This document shows, piece after piece, positions 35,165-47,086 of a DNA stretch of 64,000 nucleotides. The notes under the pieces are model-generated. The model worked only from the letters and a program-made list of their open reading frames with translations. It was not told where the DNA came from and did no database searches. Source of the stretch: Nageia nagi (lineage: Eukaryota > Pinophyta). The stretch spans positions 4,278,001 to 4,342,000 of the forward strand of contig JBITNC010000001.1 of assembly GCA_050084985.1 (NCBI GenBank), given 5' to 3'. A program made the position numbers and the translations under genes. Each line of letters starts with the position of its first letter. The first letter of the stretch is position 1.

Positions 35165-36290
35165 AAGAATTGTATGCATGCATATGCTTGGTAGGTCTAT
35201 GTACCTATGATAATTTTCCCTCTAGCTATTAGGGCAAAGTAGAAGTCATTTTTTCATTATCTTTTGTGAAAGCATTGTATGCTTGCATGCTATGAATACA
35301 CTTGGTAGGCCCATGAGACTATGATCATAGCATCCCTTTATCATTATCCTCTTGTGTAACATGTATCCTCATCACACCATCATTTGATCATGTGATCTAC
35401 CTTGTATTGTTCTTCTATGTGTCATGTGTCCTTGTCACACTATCATGTTATCCCCTTCAGCATAGTTCCTTTGTGTGATATGTATCCTTATCACATCAAC
35501 ATTGTTCCTTTGTGTGATGTGCATCCTCATCACACATCCATATCATGTTATCAACCCCTTTGTATTGTCACTTCATGTGATGTGTATCCTCATCATATAG
35601 CCTTGTCATCTTGTTAGCCCCTTTGTCTTCTCTTTTTGTGTGACATGTATCCTTGTCACACCATCAACCAATCCTATCCTTCCTTTGTGTGACATGCATC
35701 ATCATCACACTATCATCCATCATGCCTTCTTGGTTTGTTCATTTTTCATTTTCATATGAGCAGCATATGCCTGTGTGCTATGGATATGCTTGATCATTTA
35801 CCCTTTAGCTATTGGGGCAAAGTAGAGATCATTTATCATTTGTCATCTTTGTATGAGCATTGGTCATACACTTGATAGGTCTATGTACCTACAATCATTT
35901 ACCCTTTAGTTGCTAGGGCAAAGTAGAGATCATTTGTATTTATCATTTTTGTGCAAGTGTTGGCTATATGATTGGTAGTTATACATACCTATGATCACTT
36001 TCATTTTATCTACTAGGGTAAAGCAAAAATCATTTTTATTTATCATTTATCATTTTTATCATTTATCTTTTATCTTTATCATTCATCATTACTATCATTT
36101 ATATTTTTTTTCATTGTTATCATTTATTAATTATCATTTTTATCATTCATCATTTTGTCATTTTTCATAATTATTATTTTTCATTTTTATCACTTATCTC
36201 TTTGTATGAGTGTTGGCTATACGCTTGGTAGGTTTGCATACCTACAAGCACTTTCCCTTCATCTACTAGGGAAAAGCAAAAATCATCTTA
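35165..36290 (+). repeat. Diverged tandem repeats in the Tat spacer
   Basis: A unit of roughly 100-130 bp recurs near 35165, 35271, 35757, 35853, 35952 and 36205. Common parts are an ATGCTTGGTAGGT...TACCTA segment and CTAGGGCAAAGTAGAGATCA followed by TTTATCATTT. Positions about 36030-36190 degenerate into TTATCAT low complexity. No coding function is seen. Confidence 0.7.
35354..35710 (+). repeat. Array of seven hairpin-forming units
   Basis: Seven copies lie at 35354, 35419, 35473, 35512, 35575, 35638 and 35687. The general form is GTGTGAY-N10-RTCACAC, a 7-bp stem with a loop near ATGTATCCTY. Copy 4 pairs GTGTGAT with ATCACAC and copy 6 pairs GTGTGAC with GTCACAC, so both sides changed together. 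Copies 1, 2 and 7 have imperfect stems. Confidence 0.75.
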
Positions 36291-36439
36291 TCTTTGTTAT
36301 GTCGTTAAGCATCATGTTTATTTTGTTTTATTTTAAAACATAAAGAAATAAAATAAAATATAAATAAGCCATGGATATAACAAAAACATCTTTATATTAA
36401 TTGTCTTTATTTTACATTGTTTGATGGAAAGTTTTTACA

Positions 36440-39400
36440 TTTTTCCATCTTCATCATTATTTTCATTGTTGCTTGTTTTATCCTAGCAAGCATCTTATCT
36501 AGTCTATGTTTGTTTTTGTGTTCTCTTCATTCTATTTTCAACTTTCTTCATCTTGAGTCTATTGTAACTATAAGTTCTCCTATGTAGGATCCATAGTCAT
36601 CTCATTGACTTCCAAGGCATCCAACATTAACCTTGGAATGTGGATTCCTTGGTGTAAGAGGATGTTCTCATATTCATTGGCTCTCCTCTTCCATCATTCC
36701 TTGTTTTAGCGTAGAACATTGCAAGTGTCACAAAATTTGTGCTTCAGCTTTTGCTTTATCTCTTTGGCTTATCTAAATATTGCCTCCTTCTCTACAATCA
36801 ATTTGTCTTGCTTAGCCATGAGCTCTATCTAAGAATGCATGCACATTATATTCTCTCTCTATAGCATGTCATATTTCTATGTCAATATCCCTGCTTCTCT
36901 CTTGGCTTTGGCTAGTTCTTAGAGCAAGTAGATATTCTTTACTTTTTCCCATCTTTGCATATCTTTGACTACATTCATAGGAGTACCTCCTATGTGTTTG
37001 AACTTTTCTTTTTCACTTTCATTGCTTGTGAACCCTCTAACATCGATTATTCCTTTATGTATTTGGTTCCACTAATGCTCTATTATATCCATGATTAGTT
37101 AGTTTATTCTTCACATTCCTCTCATGTTCTATGTCCCATTTGATACCCATGATAACCATGAAGGGTCGCACAATGTCTCCATGCATCTATTTATCATTCC
37201 ATCTTGACCATCCATCTTATTTCCACATTTTTATCCACCATTACATCTCAACTATTCATGTAGAAGCTACACATATATCCATCCTTATATCATATCCATT
37301 CACCTACCTTTTACATGTCTCTAGTAATATCATCATCATTACATTCCTATCCAGTCACTACACACATAACATATCACATCCTTATCTCCTCCATCATTTC
37401 CTTTGATTGTTCAAACCACATTCATTCAACCTTGCATGTCAGTATGAGATTTTCACTTCTATGAATCTCTCATATCGATCATTATTTTTCTTCATTTACC
37501 ATTGATGCCATCATTATTGCATGGACCACTCTACATTTTTCCAAGTGTATATAATCTCATGTGATCCCCTATATTTATCATAGCTTATTCTCTTCATCCA
37601 TTTTATTCTCTTACATTTTGTTCCTATCATTCTTCATTCTTTCATTGATCCCTTTCACTTCCTCATCCTCCAAAGTGAGCTTCAAGATCTCATCATGTAC
37701 CATCTATGTTGTACAATCTTGGCCCTTCATGTTGCATCTACTACTTAGTCCTTATCATGATAGCAACTTGCTTTCATTCATGAGTAGCCTAATATTTGCT
37801 TTGGAATTTACATGGTCCATCATCTCATCTTGAACATGTCAATCATGTTTTCCTATTCTTTAGTTATTAAGTCATACTAATTGGACAAGGCATGTCATGG
37901 TGTACACCTCATTCAATCCCTTCCTATTGTAGTTTGTGTGTTGTACTAGCTTGATGACTCTTCATCTGCAAGAGCAATTTGATACAATCAATGTTGCTTG
38001 GGTGATATGTTAGTACTAATAGTAGTGGTCATTCACTTATTTGTTCCATCTAATTTGATGTGGTAGATGTCAAATTCTTAATCATCACTTCTCCTTCCTA
38101 TGTCACTTCTTACTATTTTCACATTAATGGCTTCTTCAACTAGACCCACTCGATTCCAACTCTTCTAGTGATGACATCAACTCATCTGACTTGGATACTT
38201 AGTCACCTAACCATGTGTTGGATGCATAATTATGGCTACCCACTAGGCTTGTTAGTGGGAATATTTCTTTTTGTGTTAGCTACCCATCAAGGCTTGTCAA
38301 TGTGAATCACTATTTGCTTTTAATGAAAAGAAAAATAAAATAATCATCATCATTTCTTATCTCATTTTCATTCTTGTATTGATTGCATTTTTGTTCTCCT
38401 TGATTATTCAGTCAAATGGTCAAGCATCTAATCTCATTTGTCTTCTGCATCACTATTATTTAATCCACTTCATTCATCTTCATTCATGATTAATTATCTA
38501 GATTACTTTGTGGTCTTATATATTCTTCTTTCATCACTTTATCTTTATAATCATCTTTAGCCTCTTTTGGGAAACTTTGATAGTTTCTTAACATCTCATA
38601 CCCTCTCCCTTCATTTGTGTCTTTCTTTTTAATTCTATTAGTCATCTTCTAATATTTTCCTTTTTTATGTCATTCTATTGTAGTCATGAATAGAGTTCTC
38701 TTTGATGGTATTCATCCTAACCTCCCTTAGGATGTTCTTCATGGCTACATCTATTGCCAAGCCATTCGTTATGCTTGTACCTAGCTACAGATCACCCTTC
38801 ATCAAAACCTCATGTGCATTCAGCTAGACCATATCCATCATCGATACAGCATATGTTTCATCCATAAGTTGGATGACATTGATAATTTATGGCTTATCAT
38901 AGATATCATTTATCACTCGAACTAGATGTGGAAGATTATCTTTTACTGTCCATAAAACATGCTCATGTTTCACTTCTTACACTTTGCTAGTCCACTAGCG
39001 CTTCATCCTAAGGAGCACTATCACCTTTTCACCATTGTGCACACATTTTGGTAATGTGATCTACACTAGGAGTCTAACTTTTGGATGTAGCTAGTCCATG
39101 AGAATGATCAATGGGTATTTTACCCATTTTTCTACATCATGCGCCACTTCCCATTGACCATGCACATGACCCTCTTCAATCAACTGAGCTTGCCTATCAA
39201 CCAGTCAAGTTTGCTTACATCCAATCATAAGAGATCTAGTTCTATCTCTCCTAACCCCATCAATAGTTCAACATAGTCTTCATTCAACTTGATCTCTATC
39301 TTTGTATTTTGTTTGGCTATTCATTTAAGCCTATTAGCAAAAGTATCATCTTGGTCATTGTTGGCATTTTTATCTAATTGTATTTTATCTTCTATCTTAC
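36440..39400 (-). pseudogene. Antisense ORF of the Tat element, product unknown
   Basis: On the minus strand long stretches read as protein broken mainly by TAG/TAA at likely glutamine positions. Near 39200-38700: LIEEGHVHGQWEVAHDVEKW, LPKCVHNGEKVIVLLRMKR, EHVLWTVKDNLPHLVRVIND, LGTSITNGLAIDVAMKNILR. Near 38650-38500: NEGRGYEMLRNYQSFPKEAK. Near 36880-36650 it is a highly charged helix-rich tail: IELMAKQDKLIVEKEAIFR and CDTCNVLR, then EWWKRRANEYENIL, likely coiled coil. I recognise no domain. Orientation and position (after gag, before the 3' LTR) match antisense ORFs of Tat elements. The limits are approximate and introns cannot be excluded. Confidence 0.55.
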
Positions 39401-39900
39401 TATCCACCCAAGCATGTTGATGGAACTATGATCAATGTTTTTGAATATATTTTCTTCCTTCCATTCTTGTCTTAGTGTGGCTAGATTTTATCATCATTTG
39501 TGTTAATTTTTATTTAATAATTGTTATTCTATATTTTATCATGTGGATTATTTTATTTTCATGTCTATTCTATTATATGTGTCATACCATGTTGCTTGAT
39601 CTATTTTATTTTTGATCATTTATCCTCATATTATCTTATCATCTATTTTTTTTTTGTTATCTTGAGTATCTTTCTCTTACCTCCCATGAGCAATGTGATC
39701 CCTTTTTATCATTATTCCTATCCTTGTCAAGCCATCACCCTAATTTGATCACATTCATGTGATCGATAGCATTTCAATCTTAACCAATTTCCTACATATT
39801 AGTATCATATTTTAGTTTGTCTATCATTATCCTATCCCTAACCAATCTATTGGTTAGTGAATTAGTTGACCATTTGAATTCAAATTTAATCGATCCATAG

Positions 39901-39990
39901 TCTAGTCATCCTGTCGAGTCTTAAGCTGCATCTAGTCTTCCTATCAAGTCTTAAGCTGTATCTAGTCATCTAGTCAAATCTTAAACTATT
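39901..39990 (+). repeat. Three 30-bp tandem units
   Basis: Units 39901-39930, 39931-39960 and 39961-39990 each begin TCTAGTC and share the AGTCTTAAGCTG-like end. Divergence increases in the third. Confidence 0.8.
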
Positions 39991-40640
39991 TCTTGCCAAT
40001 ACTAACTATGGTTTTCTTTTTCAGAACTATGACCATAACCTTTATCCTTTGGTAGTTTAGTCCCATATGTGATTGTATTCTCTATCATGTGATTGCCTTA
40101 GTCTTGCTGTAGTTGAGTCTCTATCATTTAGTTATAATCAGTCACAACTGTAATCTTGGTCTTGGTCATTTGGTCTCTTGTACCCCACCATAATCATTTA
40201 TCATTATCTCCTTGTCATTTTCTATCTTGCCTATCCTATCACCATGGGAGTTGATACTAGGGCCTACTTCTCCTTTTGTGGTCATCTAGTAATGGAGACT
40301 ATGAGGTATGACAATAGTCACTCATCTCCCACCATCATCCCATGTTTTGTATCCATCTCATTTGTCTTTGAACTTATTGTATCATGGTTATTCAATCAAT
40401 AATTTATCAATGTCTTGTTGACACTCCCTTTAACTACTAGCGCAAAGCAAAAGTTAGTTACCCTTTAATTGCTAGGGCAAGGTAGAGATCATTTTCCTTT
40501 TTGCATTTAGATTAGAATAGGTAGATTAGATTAATACATTTTTTCAAGTTCATCCCACCCTCATCATTAGGTACTAATCATGAGTTCCAATGCATTCTTA
40601 TACAACCAATCATGCACCAAAACTAGACTTAATTGGACTA

Positions 40641-41010
40641 TCCTAGTGTTTTAGATGATCTTATATGGCCTATCATGTGCCTAAATTAGCTCTCATCCCA
40701 GTTGCTTTACCTTTCACCCTTGAACTACTAGGTCAAAGAAAAATCATGTATAATATGTTGTTATGGTGTGATTCTTCCATTGTGATGCTTTATTAAGGAT
40801 GATCTTATATGACCTTTCATTCACCAAAACTAGCTCTCATCTTGGTTGTATCGTATTCACCCTTCGAATACTAGGGAAAAGTAGAATCATTTTTCATGTA
40901 TCATATGTCATTTTGTATCATTTTTTCCATCATTATGTTTCATTATAATGATATTATATGGCCTATCATATGCTAAAACTAACTCTCATCCTAATCAATT
41001 CATGTTATGT
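40641..41010 (+). repeat. About 150-bp tandem repeat, three diverged copies
   Basis: The phrase GATCTTATATGGCCTATCAT...AACTAGCTCTCATC recurs near 40651, 40801 and 40949, followed by CACCCTTGAACTACTAGG-like sequence. Further single copies of the GGGCAAAG motif occur to about 41220. Confidence 0.6.
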
Positions 41011-41490
41011 GAATAGTCCCACTGTATCATCTTATCATATCATTAAAGTTTGATCATTTATCATGCATCTTTGCTTTCCATTCAAAATGAGGCAAAGTTA
41101 TCCTTAGCATATATTATTTTTTATTCAACATAGGGAAAGACCATCATCATCATCATTCTATTGCAAGAAGGTCTTTATTACCATTATGTTGCTTTGCTTT
41201 CCATTCAACATGGGGTAAAGTTTCCTTTTGGTAGCATGATCATATGTCTAAGCATGACTTGCCTTTAGTATTAAGCATTTTAGCATAGTCATTTAGCTTG
41301 GTCACCTTTGCATTGACCATGTCCTTAATAGTGTCATGCATTTTTCCTTAGCATGTGGTAGGTCTGCATACCTCCACATCACCTTGCATGCTAGTAAGAC
41401 ATCGTTAGTCATTGATCATTATCTTTATCATCATCTCATCATCTTATCATTTGGTCTTTTATCATATCATATATTCTTTATCATCCATCT

Positions 41491-42467
41491 TGTTAGCTTT
41501 TGTATTGATTCTTGCTTCATGATTTTTTGCAAAACTCACCCATCTAGTCCTTTTTGGTAACTTAAGCCTTGTTATCATTTTGTCACCCCTAAAACTAGTT
41601 GGCCCATTGGTTAGGGGGATTAACTAGCTACCTCATTAGTTAGTGAGGTTAGTCAACCAATTGATTGGTTAGCCTTGTATAAAATTAAACTTTAAAAAAC
41701 ATAAAAATAGTCCCTCTCCCTACATGCACCCAAAATGAAAGTGGCACACTAAATGTACATGGTAGACCAATCAGTCACTTGATCTGCCACCTTTGACTTG
41801 GTAGGGGTCCTCCACTTACATTCAAAATCCATCTCCAACCAAGACTCCCTCCCTTGGCAAGTTTGAACTAGAGGAACAATAGCCAACTCTAAACTCTCCA
41901 ACCAACATGAAGCTCCTCCAGCCATAGCAACTTCAAATTAGCCAAGCCTCCTTTGATTATGCAAATCTAAACCAAAGCAAGCATACATAAACATGGATAG
42001 GCTTTGATCTTCTTTTGCAAGTTTGGACCAATCAAGGAGGAGCACCAAGGAGTAGAGTATTGTATCCTTCTATATATAAGTGTTTTCATGAATTTTGTGT
42101 GACATGTAGTATGTGTGTTAGGCTAGATTCATGATAGTCTAGTTTATATTTACTACTTGATCATTGTTTTAGAATAGCATAGGCATATCATATTGCATTC
42201 TAGGCATATCCTTTCTTTCTATCACCCATTTGATTATGGAATGAGGGATCTATAGTCTATTAAGGAGGTTTAACACCTCTCTTGAGCACACTTTGGGATC
42301 TTAAGGGACCAAAGTGTTGAGATCCCTAGTAACACTTATTTTTTTATACGTCTTCTTGCAGGTTTAAAACTCTCATTCATCCATCCATCACATCAAATAG
42401 CAAGAAACATTTTAGACATTGTAGAGTTATATCTAGAAGACCCATTACATAGTTTTGGATGCTCACA
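41491..42467 (+). repeat. Tat element 3' LTR
   Basis: Begins TGTTAGCTTTTG (strict alignment from 41555) and ends GATGCTCACA. Several substitutions and indels per 100 bp against the 5' LTR are visible in the first part, indicating an old insertion. Confidence 0.75.
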
Positions 42468-43000
42468 ATAGCATATTTGAAGGAGAATATGGGGAAATCT
42501 TGGTATTTTAGGCCTTTAAATGAATGATTTTAAAATACTATTGGAAAGAGATTTATTATGACATCGATAAATAATGGAATATTTATTATTTTGGGCTGAG
42601 AAAATTTTATGGAATAGTAAGAAGTAATAGACAGTTACTCTTTCTAATACTGAAGTAGATTATATGGATTCCTCCTTTACTTGCACTCAAACCATTTGGA
42701 TGGCCAAATTATTTGAAGAATTATGCATGTACTTTGGCCAACCCATTACAATTCATTATGGTAATGCCAACACCATTTCCATGATAAAGAATCTAGTGTT
42801 TCATAGCTAGAGAAAGCATAATGATATTCACCATCATTTCATGAGATACTTAGTGAAGGATGGATTCATTGAATTCAAATTTTGTACATATGAAGATTAG
42901 CTTGTAGATATTTTCATCAAAGCACTACCAAAGGATAAATTATTTAGTCTACAAAATTGAATTGGAATTCAAACCATTAACATTAAAGCAAAGGATGAAA
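42468..43000 (+). pseudogene. Copia-3 RNase H remnant, 3' part
   Basis: After the Tat element, from about 42590, the plus strand reads ILWNSKK, then TVTLSNTEVDYMDSSFTC, QTIWMAKLFEELCMYFGQP, NTISMIKNLVFHS, HNDIHHHFMRYLVKDGFIEF and VDIFIKALPKDKLFSL. These are the RNase H and tail blocks that end Copia pol. The catalytic Glu of STEAEY is conserved. The piece matches the RNase H part missing from 31052. It ends near 42970; no LTR or purine tract could be defined beyond it. Confidence 0.85.
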
Positions 43001-43536
43001 GAAAATAATATTTCATGGTTTGAACATTCAAATTTTGACTTTAGCAATTTTATCCTATATCACTCATGCTAATGAATACTACTAGATATCTAATTTACCA
43101 ACCTACTTAATTTCTATTGTAAACATGTAGTTGATCTCTAAATTCTTATAATTTGATATTTCTATAATTAGATTATCTTATGCTATACAAATATGGATTT
43201 CCATACCTTCTATCAAAAGTATTAGGCATCTATTTATGTTTTTACTAATTTATTGAATAGATTATGTACTTCTATTAGATTTCTTGGAGTGTAAAAACCT
43301 CAATATTCTTTCTCAATATATGTATAGGGATAAGATCCCATTGTATTATAACAATTAGAGATTCATTTTGCAATAACAATAGCAAGAAATTTGCTTTGCA
43401 ACTCTTTTTTATATTTGTATGATTTCTTCTATTTTTAAGCATGTATATTTGAAAAAAATACTTACATATCTTTGTATAAGTATTATGGAGAAATTCCAAT
43501 GTGATATTCATCTATTTGTATGTGTATATCTCAAAT
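43001..43536. other. No gene seen; part of a dispersed repeat
   Basis: No coding similarity. About 43400-43530 matches about 10225-10355 (see the entry at 9241-10379). Confidence 0.4.
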
Positions 43537-44251
43537 TGTGTAAAATATGAAAATACATAATAAATAAATCAGTCTACAATGTAAGAAGAAATAGATAATG
43601 TACATTATATAAGATTACATAAAATATAGATGAAACCCATGCACCTAATATGAAGTGCATGTACAATCCTTAATAATAAGTAACAATGAATCTTTGGAGA
43701 ATTGGGATCGAATTCATGGTGAGTTCTCACTAGATATTCATGTGCATGGATCAATGAATCAACCACCAAAATCTAGAACCCTCAATCTAGATGATGCATG
43801 CCATTATCAACCTAAATGGAGCATGATGTTGGCTACATTAAATATGTTGAATTGTATTGTGCACAAAAGATAGAAAGTTTAGAGCTCAGAGTATAACAAT
43901 TTCTCATGATAGATGGCACCTAAAGACACCATAGATTGATGAAGATTACAACTAAAAACCACTATTAAATTTTTTATCATATCAAAGAGTTCCAATCTAT
44001 GGAGTTATACCTATTCCACTCACTTATATAGCTTGCAAGGATATAGAAAGGAGTAAATAATGACCTCTAGAAACATTATAAAATTCGTTATTTTCAAGAT
44101 CATTTAAAATATAAACCATGATAAATGATATAGCATGTAATATAACACATGGCATTGCATTGTAATATCAACTTTATCTTGAGATATGTAATATTGCATT
44201 AAGTCATTTAAGAAGTCTAAATATGATTTATTAAATAAAATAATGAAAGCA
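43537..44251 (-). repeat. 3' LTR of the minus-strand Tat element
   Basis: Plus-strand sequence begins TGTGTAAAATATGAAAATAC and ends AATGAAAGCA. It aligns over its full length with 59841-60550, with obvious substitutions and small indels. Confidence 0.75.
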
Positions 44252-46087
44252 TTGAAATTGCATAATCAAAATAAGTATAGAGAAAAGAAGACAATTTTTA
44301 ATAGCAAAGTGGACTTCCCTAATATGTTGAGTATGATATGTTGTTTTCCCCTTTTGGTCTTGCATTTCTCTTTTGCTCATGTTGTTTCAAGTAATCAAGA
44401 CAAAAATTAGAGTCCCTATGTGAGGAGAGCATCTCTATGTGAATCCTACTCTCTAGAATAATACCTTTTTATGAACAAACCAACATAATACCCACATAGA
44501 TCACATTTTATTAAAGAATAAAAAATTAAAAAAGCAAGGATGAAATAAATATGATATCCATTATATCACTATGGTCGATGTGACTCATATTTCTATTAAT
44601 CATGACATATAGACTACTATGATTGCAACTCATAGTCTATAAAAATCAAGTTGATGAGGCCCTTTTTAATGCCCCAATCTTGGAACAACCATGATTATCA
44701 AGCTAATGAGAACCTTTTTAATGACTATAGCTTAAAATAACCTATAATTAATAAGATATTTTGTTTATGGAGTTACCATGGCCTTGAAAATATTTGTTAG
44801 CATAACAATGAACAATATCATTTGATTCCCATGAAAATACCAAATATTGAAATATTGATTAGCCTTACATATCAACATTGCATGTGCAATTACATTTAAT
44901 TGCTTGATTTCATTAATTTTCAAATTAAATCCACATTATGAATTTCATAAAATTTATCAATTATATCTTTTGCATTTTTATTCATCATTTCCATATCAAT
45001 GCATATTTGTGAAATAATGGCATTTTCAAATAGATATTCAAATATTGTGTGACATGCCCCATTTATAATGAATTCATAATAAGCACACATTATTAGTAGC
45101 ATGGAAACAATCATATCAAATCTACAAATTTTAATGATATTCAATTCAATGTAAGTAAATCATGTATCACAAAGATTGTGAAATCATATCTCCATATAGC
45201 ATAATATTTTCCTTATAAGCAATAACTTTTTCAATTTTTGACCTTATATACTTTTTGTCTATGCAATGATCATACAAGCATTGTATGAATATTTTTTGAT
45301 CCATTATAATTTTACCTCATGCTACTATTTATGTGAAGATGATGGATTTGATCATCTTATAAGATAGCACATTCAATTGGTGTTAAAAAATAATTATTTA
45401 GATATTTACCATCTCAAAATTATGTAGAAATGTGAAAATCAAAATTTGACATTGGTGTTTAATTGAATTAGATTTTATGATTTAAAATCTCCTTTTTCTT
45501 GTTAGGTATTATCCAATTTAATCATCTATTTGAATCTAACAAAATCAAAATTAAAATATAAAATTGGAATCACGTTTTAATTTTGTAAAAATCATGTCAC
45601 CAATGGCATGTAGTTAATATTAATAAATAATAAAAATGCAACATCAACAACATAACCATTAAAGCATGATTTAAACAATCAAATTTACCATTTCTACCAT
45701 TTTGAACCAGCATGGAGTGGATTGAATCGTAATTTTACTTTTTACATGTCATTGGTAGTGTGAATGTACTAGAATTAGTTTTTGAAAAATAATTATATAT
45801 CAATTAAAATATTTCCATGCATTTTTCACACCCTAATCATCATTTTTTAAGCATAGAATACAATATTTAAGAAGGGGATTCATTTTCTAGGGTTAAGTCA
45901 AATTTTGAAATAAAAAGGTATTTGAGGGGGTGGGATTAACTATTCATTTGAGCTTTTGTCTTATTGCTCCTACATTTTTATTATCCATCCAATTGGTATA
46001 TCTTTCTTTCTTATTATCATGGGATTCTCTTACACTTTCCTCCTTTCACATTATCTCTTTTGATTTGTCTGTTACCTTCTAGCGAAG
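44252..46087. other. No gene seen between LTR and PMD gene
   Basis: AT-rich, with no recognisable domain. A 74-codon frame at 44920-45144 (minus) is not like any family I know. Confidence 0.4.
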
Positions 46088-46629
46088 ATGGCCAACCAAG
46101 ATTGGCGACTAGTTGAGAGGCCCCTATCTAGGAGGAGGGGGCACATGGATAAATACCTCGATACCTTTCCTTTTACATATTAGGTATGTTCAAATCAATT
46201 TCCTTCAATAATTTTATACTATATTTCACCTTTACAAAGTCCCAAGGTTCCTCTATTTGCATTTCATTGGCTAGGTTTAACTTATTGCCTACATTTTTGA
46301 TAGAAATTTATGATTAATTTATTTTATTATTAATTTTAATTCTATGGTTATTTTGTTATAATATAAGGTAATTTTGATTTGGAGTGGACCTATGTCCACT
46401 ATGATGCTATACAAGGCACAAGGATGGTAGAGAATAAATCATGAGGACAACATCCTCATGTGGTCCGAGTTGAATGACTTAGCCATTTTCAGCAAAATTT
46501 AGCAATACCTCATACTTATCATAGCCTTGGTCAAGATATGGGATGAGGATACTAATTCATTTCACTTTCCCCTAGGTGAAATGAGCATGAAACTGCTAGG
46601 TGTGTATAGGATTTGGGGAATTCCTATTT
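46088..46629 (+). pseudogene. Plant mobile domain gene, 5' part, with apparent intron
   Basis: The ATG at 46088 opens MANQDWRLVERPLSRRRGHM and runs to 46183. GTATGTTC at 46184 looks like a plant 5' splice site, and ATAATATAAG ending at 46367 like a 3' splice site, bounding a 184-bp AT-rich intron. The second exon reads VILIWSGPMSTMM, then NHEDNILMWSELNDLAIFSK, and the PMD core SFHFPLGEMSMKLLGVYRIWG near 46555. This corresponds to the family's TFHLPxGExTxTLxDVxxxxGLP block. Two stops are present in the shown frame. PMD proteins (MAIN/MAIL1 relatives) are also carried by plant transposons. Copia-2 interrupts the gene five bases later. Confidence 0.65.
46184..46367 (+). other. Putative intron in the PMD gene
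   Basis: GT at 46184-46185 in the context TAG|GTATGT, and AG at 46366-46367 in the context ATATAAG|GTAATT. The interior is AT-rich as plant introns are. Removing it would join two PMD-like exons. Confidence 0.5.
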
Positions 46630-46634
46630 GGGTT
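46630..46634. repeat. Target site duplication GGGTT, left copy
   Basis: GGGTT directly precedes the left LTR of Copia-2. The identical GGGTT at 55048-55052 directly follows the right LTR. Confidence 0.85.
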
Positions 46635-47086
46635 TGAAGGATTTAGACCTACTCTAATCCTCAAGGTCCAAGACTAGGAAACTCAATCATACACAAGATA
46701 ACATAATATAATGTGGTTCCTCCCTCCTTGGGAGTACATCCACAACTAGTTCTCAATTCTCAATCTATGCAACTCTTACAACAATTCTCTTCCTCTCCCA
46801 CACAATTTAGTAGAGTAATCTTACTCCAAAAACTTAGTTATGTTACAAGAGGAGAGGCCCTCTATTTATAGCTTGAGAGCACCTCCCTAACCTCCCTTTA
46901 ACCCAAGGGTAAGGTTAGGGTTACAATAAATGTATCACCTAACTTTAACCTACCAACTAACCACATGGTAAAGTCAAAGTCTACATAATAAAGAATTCAA
47001 TTAATCCCTTAAGGTATCTACATATCCTTTAAGTGATTAATTGAATTTACAAGGAGTTTAGATATTCACAATATTTCATTACAAAT
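46635..47086 (-). repeat. Copia-2 3' LTR
   Basis: Plus strand TGAAGGATTTAGACC to CATTACAAAT. Contains ATGTGGTTCCTCCCTCCTTGG and the inverse of a TATA-like region (CTATTTATAG, 46861-46870). Collinear with 54589-55040. Confidence 0.9.

Larger units (their letters stand above)
31053..42467 (+). mobile_element. Tat-lineage Ty3/Gypsy element without visible pol, with antisense ORF
   Basis: Direct LTRs of roughly 0.96 kb (31053-32012; 41491-42467, certain from the GGTAACTTAAGCC block at 31091 and 41556 onward) enclose 9.5 kb. The plus strand carries a Gypsy gag whose end has the YDYHR...CGHGTT...LKNEIQDLIDNG arrangement characteristic of the Tat lineage. No protease, RT, RNase H or integrase is readable. 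Instead there are tandem repeats, low-complexity TTATCAT tracts and a long minus-strand coding-like region. Tat elements are known to carry antisense ORFs between pol and the 3' LTR, so a deletion derivative that lost pol is the best explanation. ATAG abuts both ends (31049-31052 and 42468-42471), only four bases of a possible duplication. Confidence 0.75.
22112..43000 (+). mobile_element. Copia-3: Copia element in three pieces, hosting two nested elements
   Basis: Coding blocks run collinearly on the plus strand: gag (22150-23010), protease and integrase (23011-24070), end of integrase (29450-29720), RT (29721-30650), RNase H start (30651-31052) and RNase H end (42560-42970). The gaps are exactly filled by two LTR-bounded elements, 24071-29449 and 31053-42467. 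This reconstruction is inferred from domain continuity at both breaks. Right limit and 3' LTR are not identified; 43000 is approximate. The frame is broken throughout. Confidence 0.8.

Noticed and set aside
35354-35710. CRISPR-like array
   Set aside because: Units are diverged, spacing is irregular, no cas genes are present and the context is a plant retrotransposon.
44920-45144. 74-codon minus-strand frame as a small gene
   Set aside because: No similarity, no context and length within chance for such AT-rich DNA.
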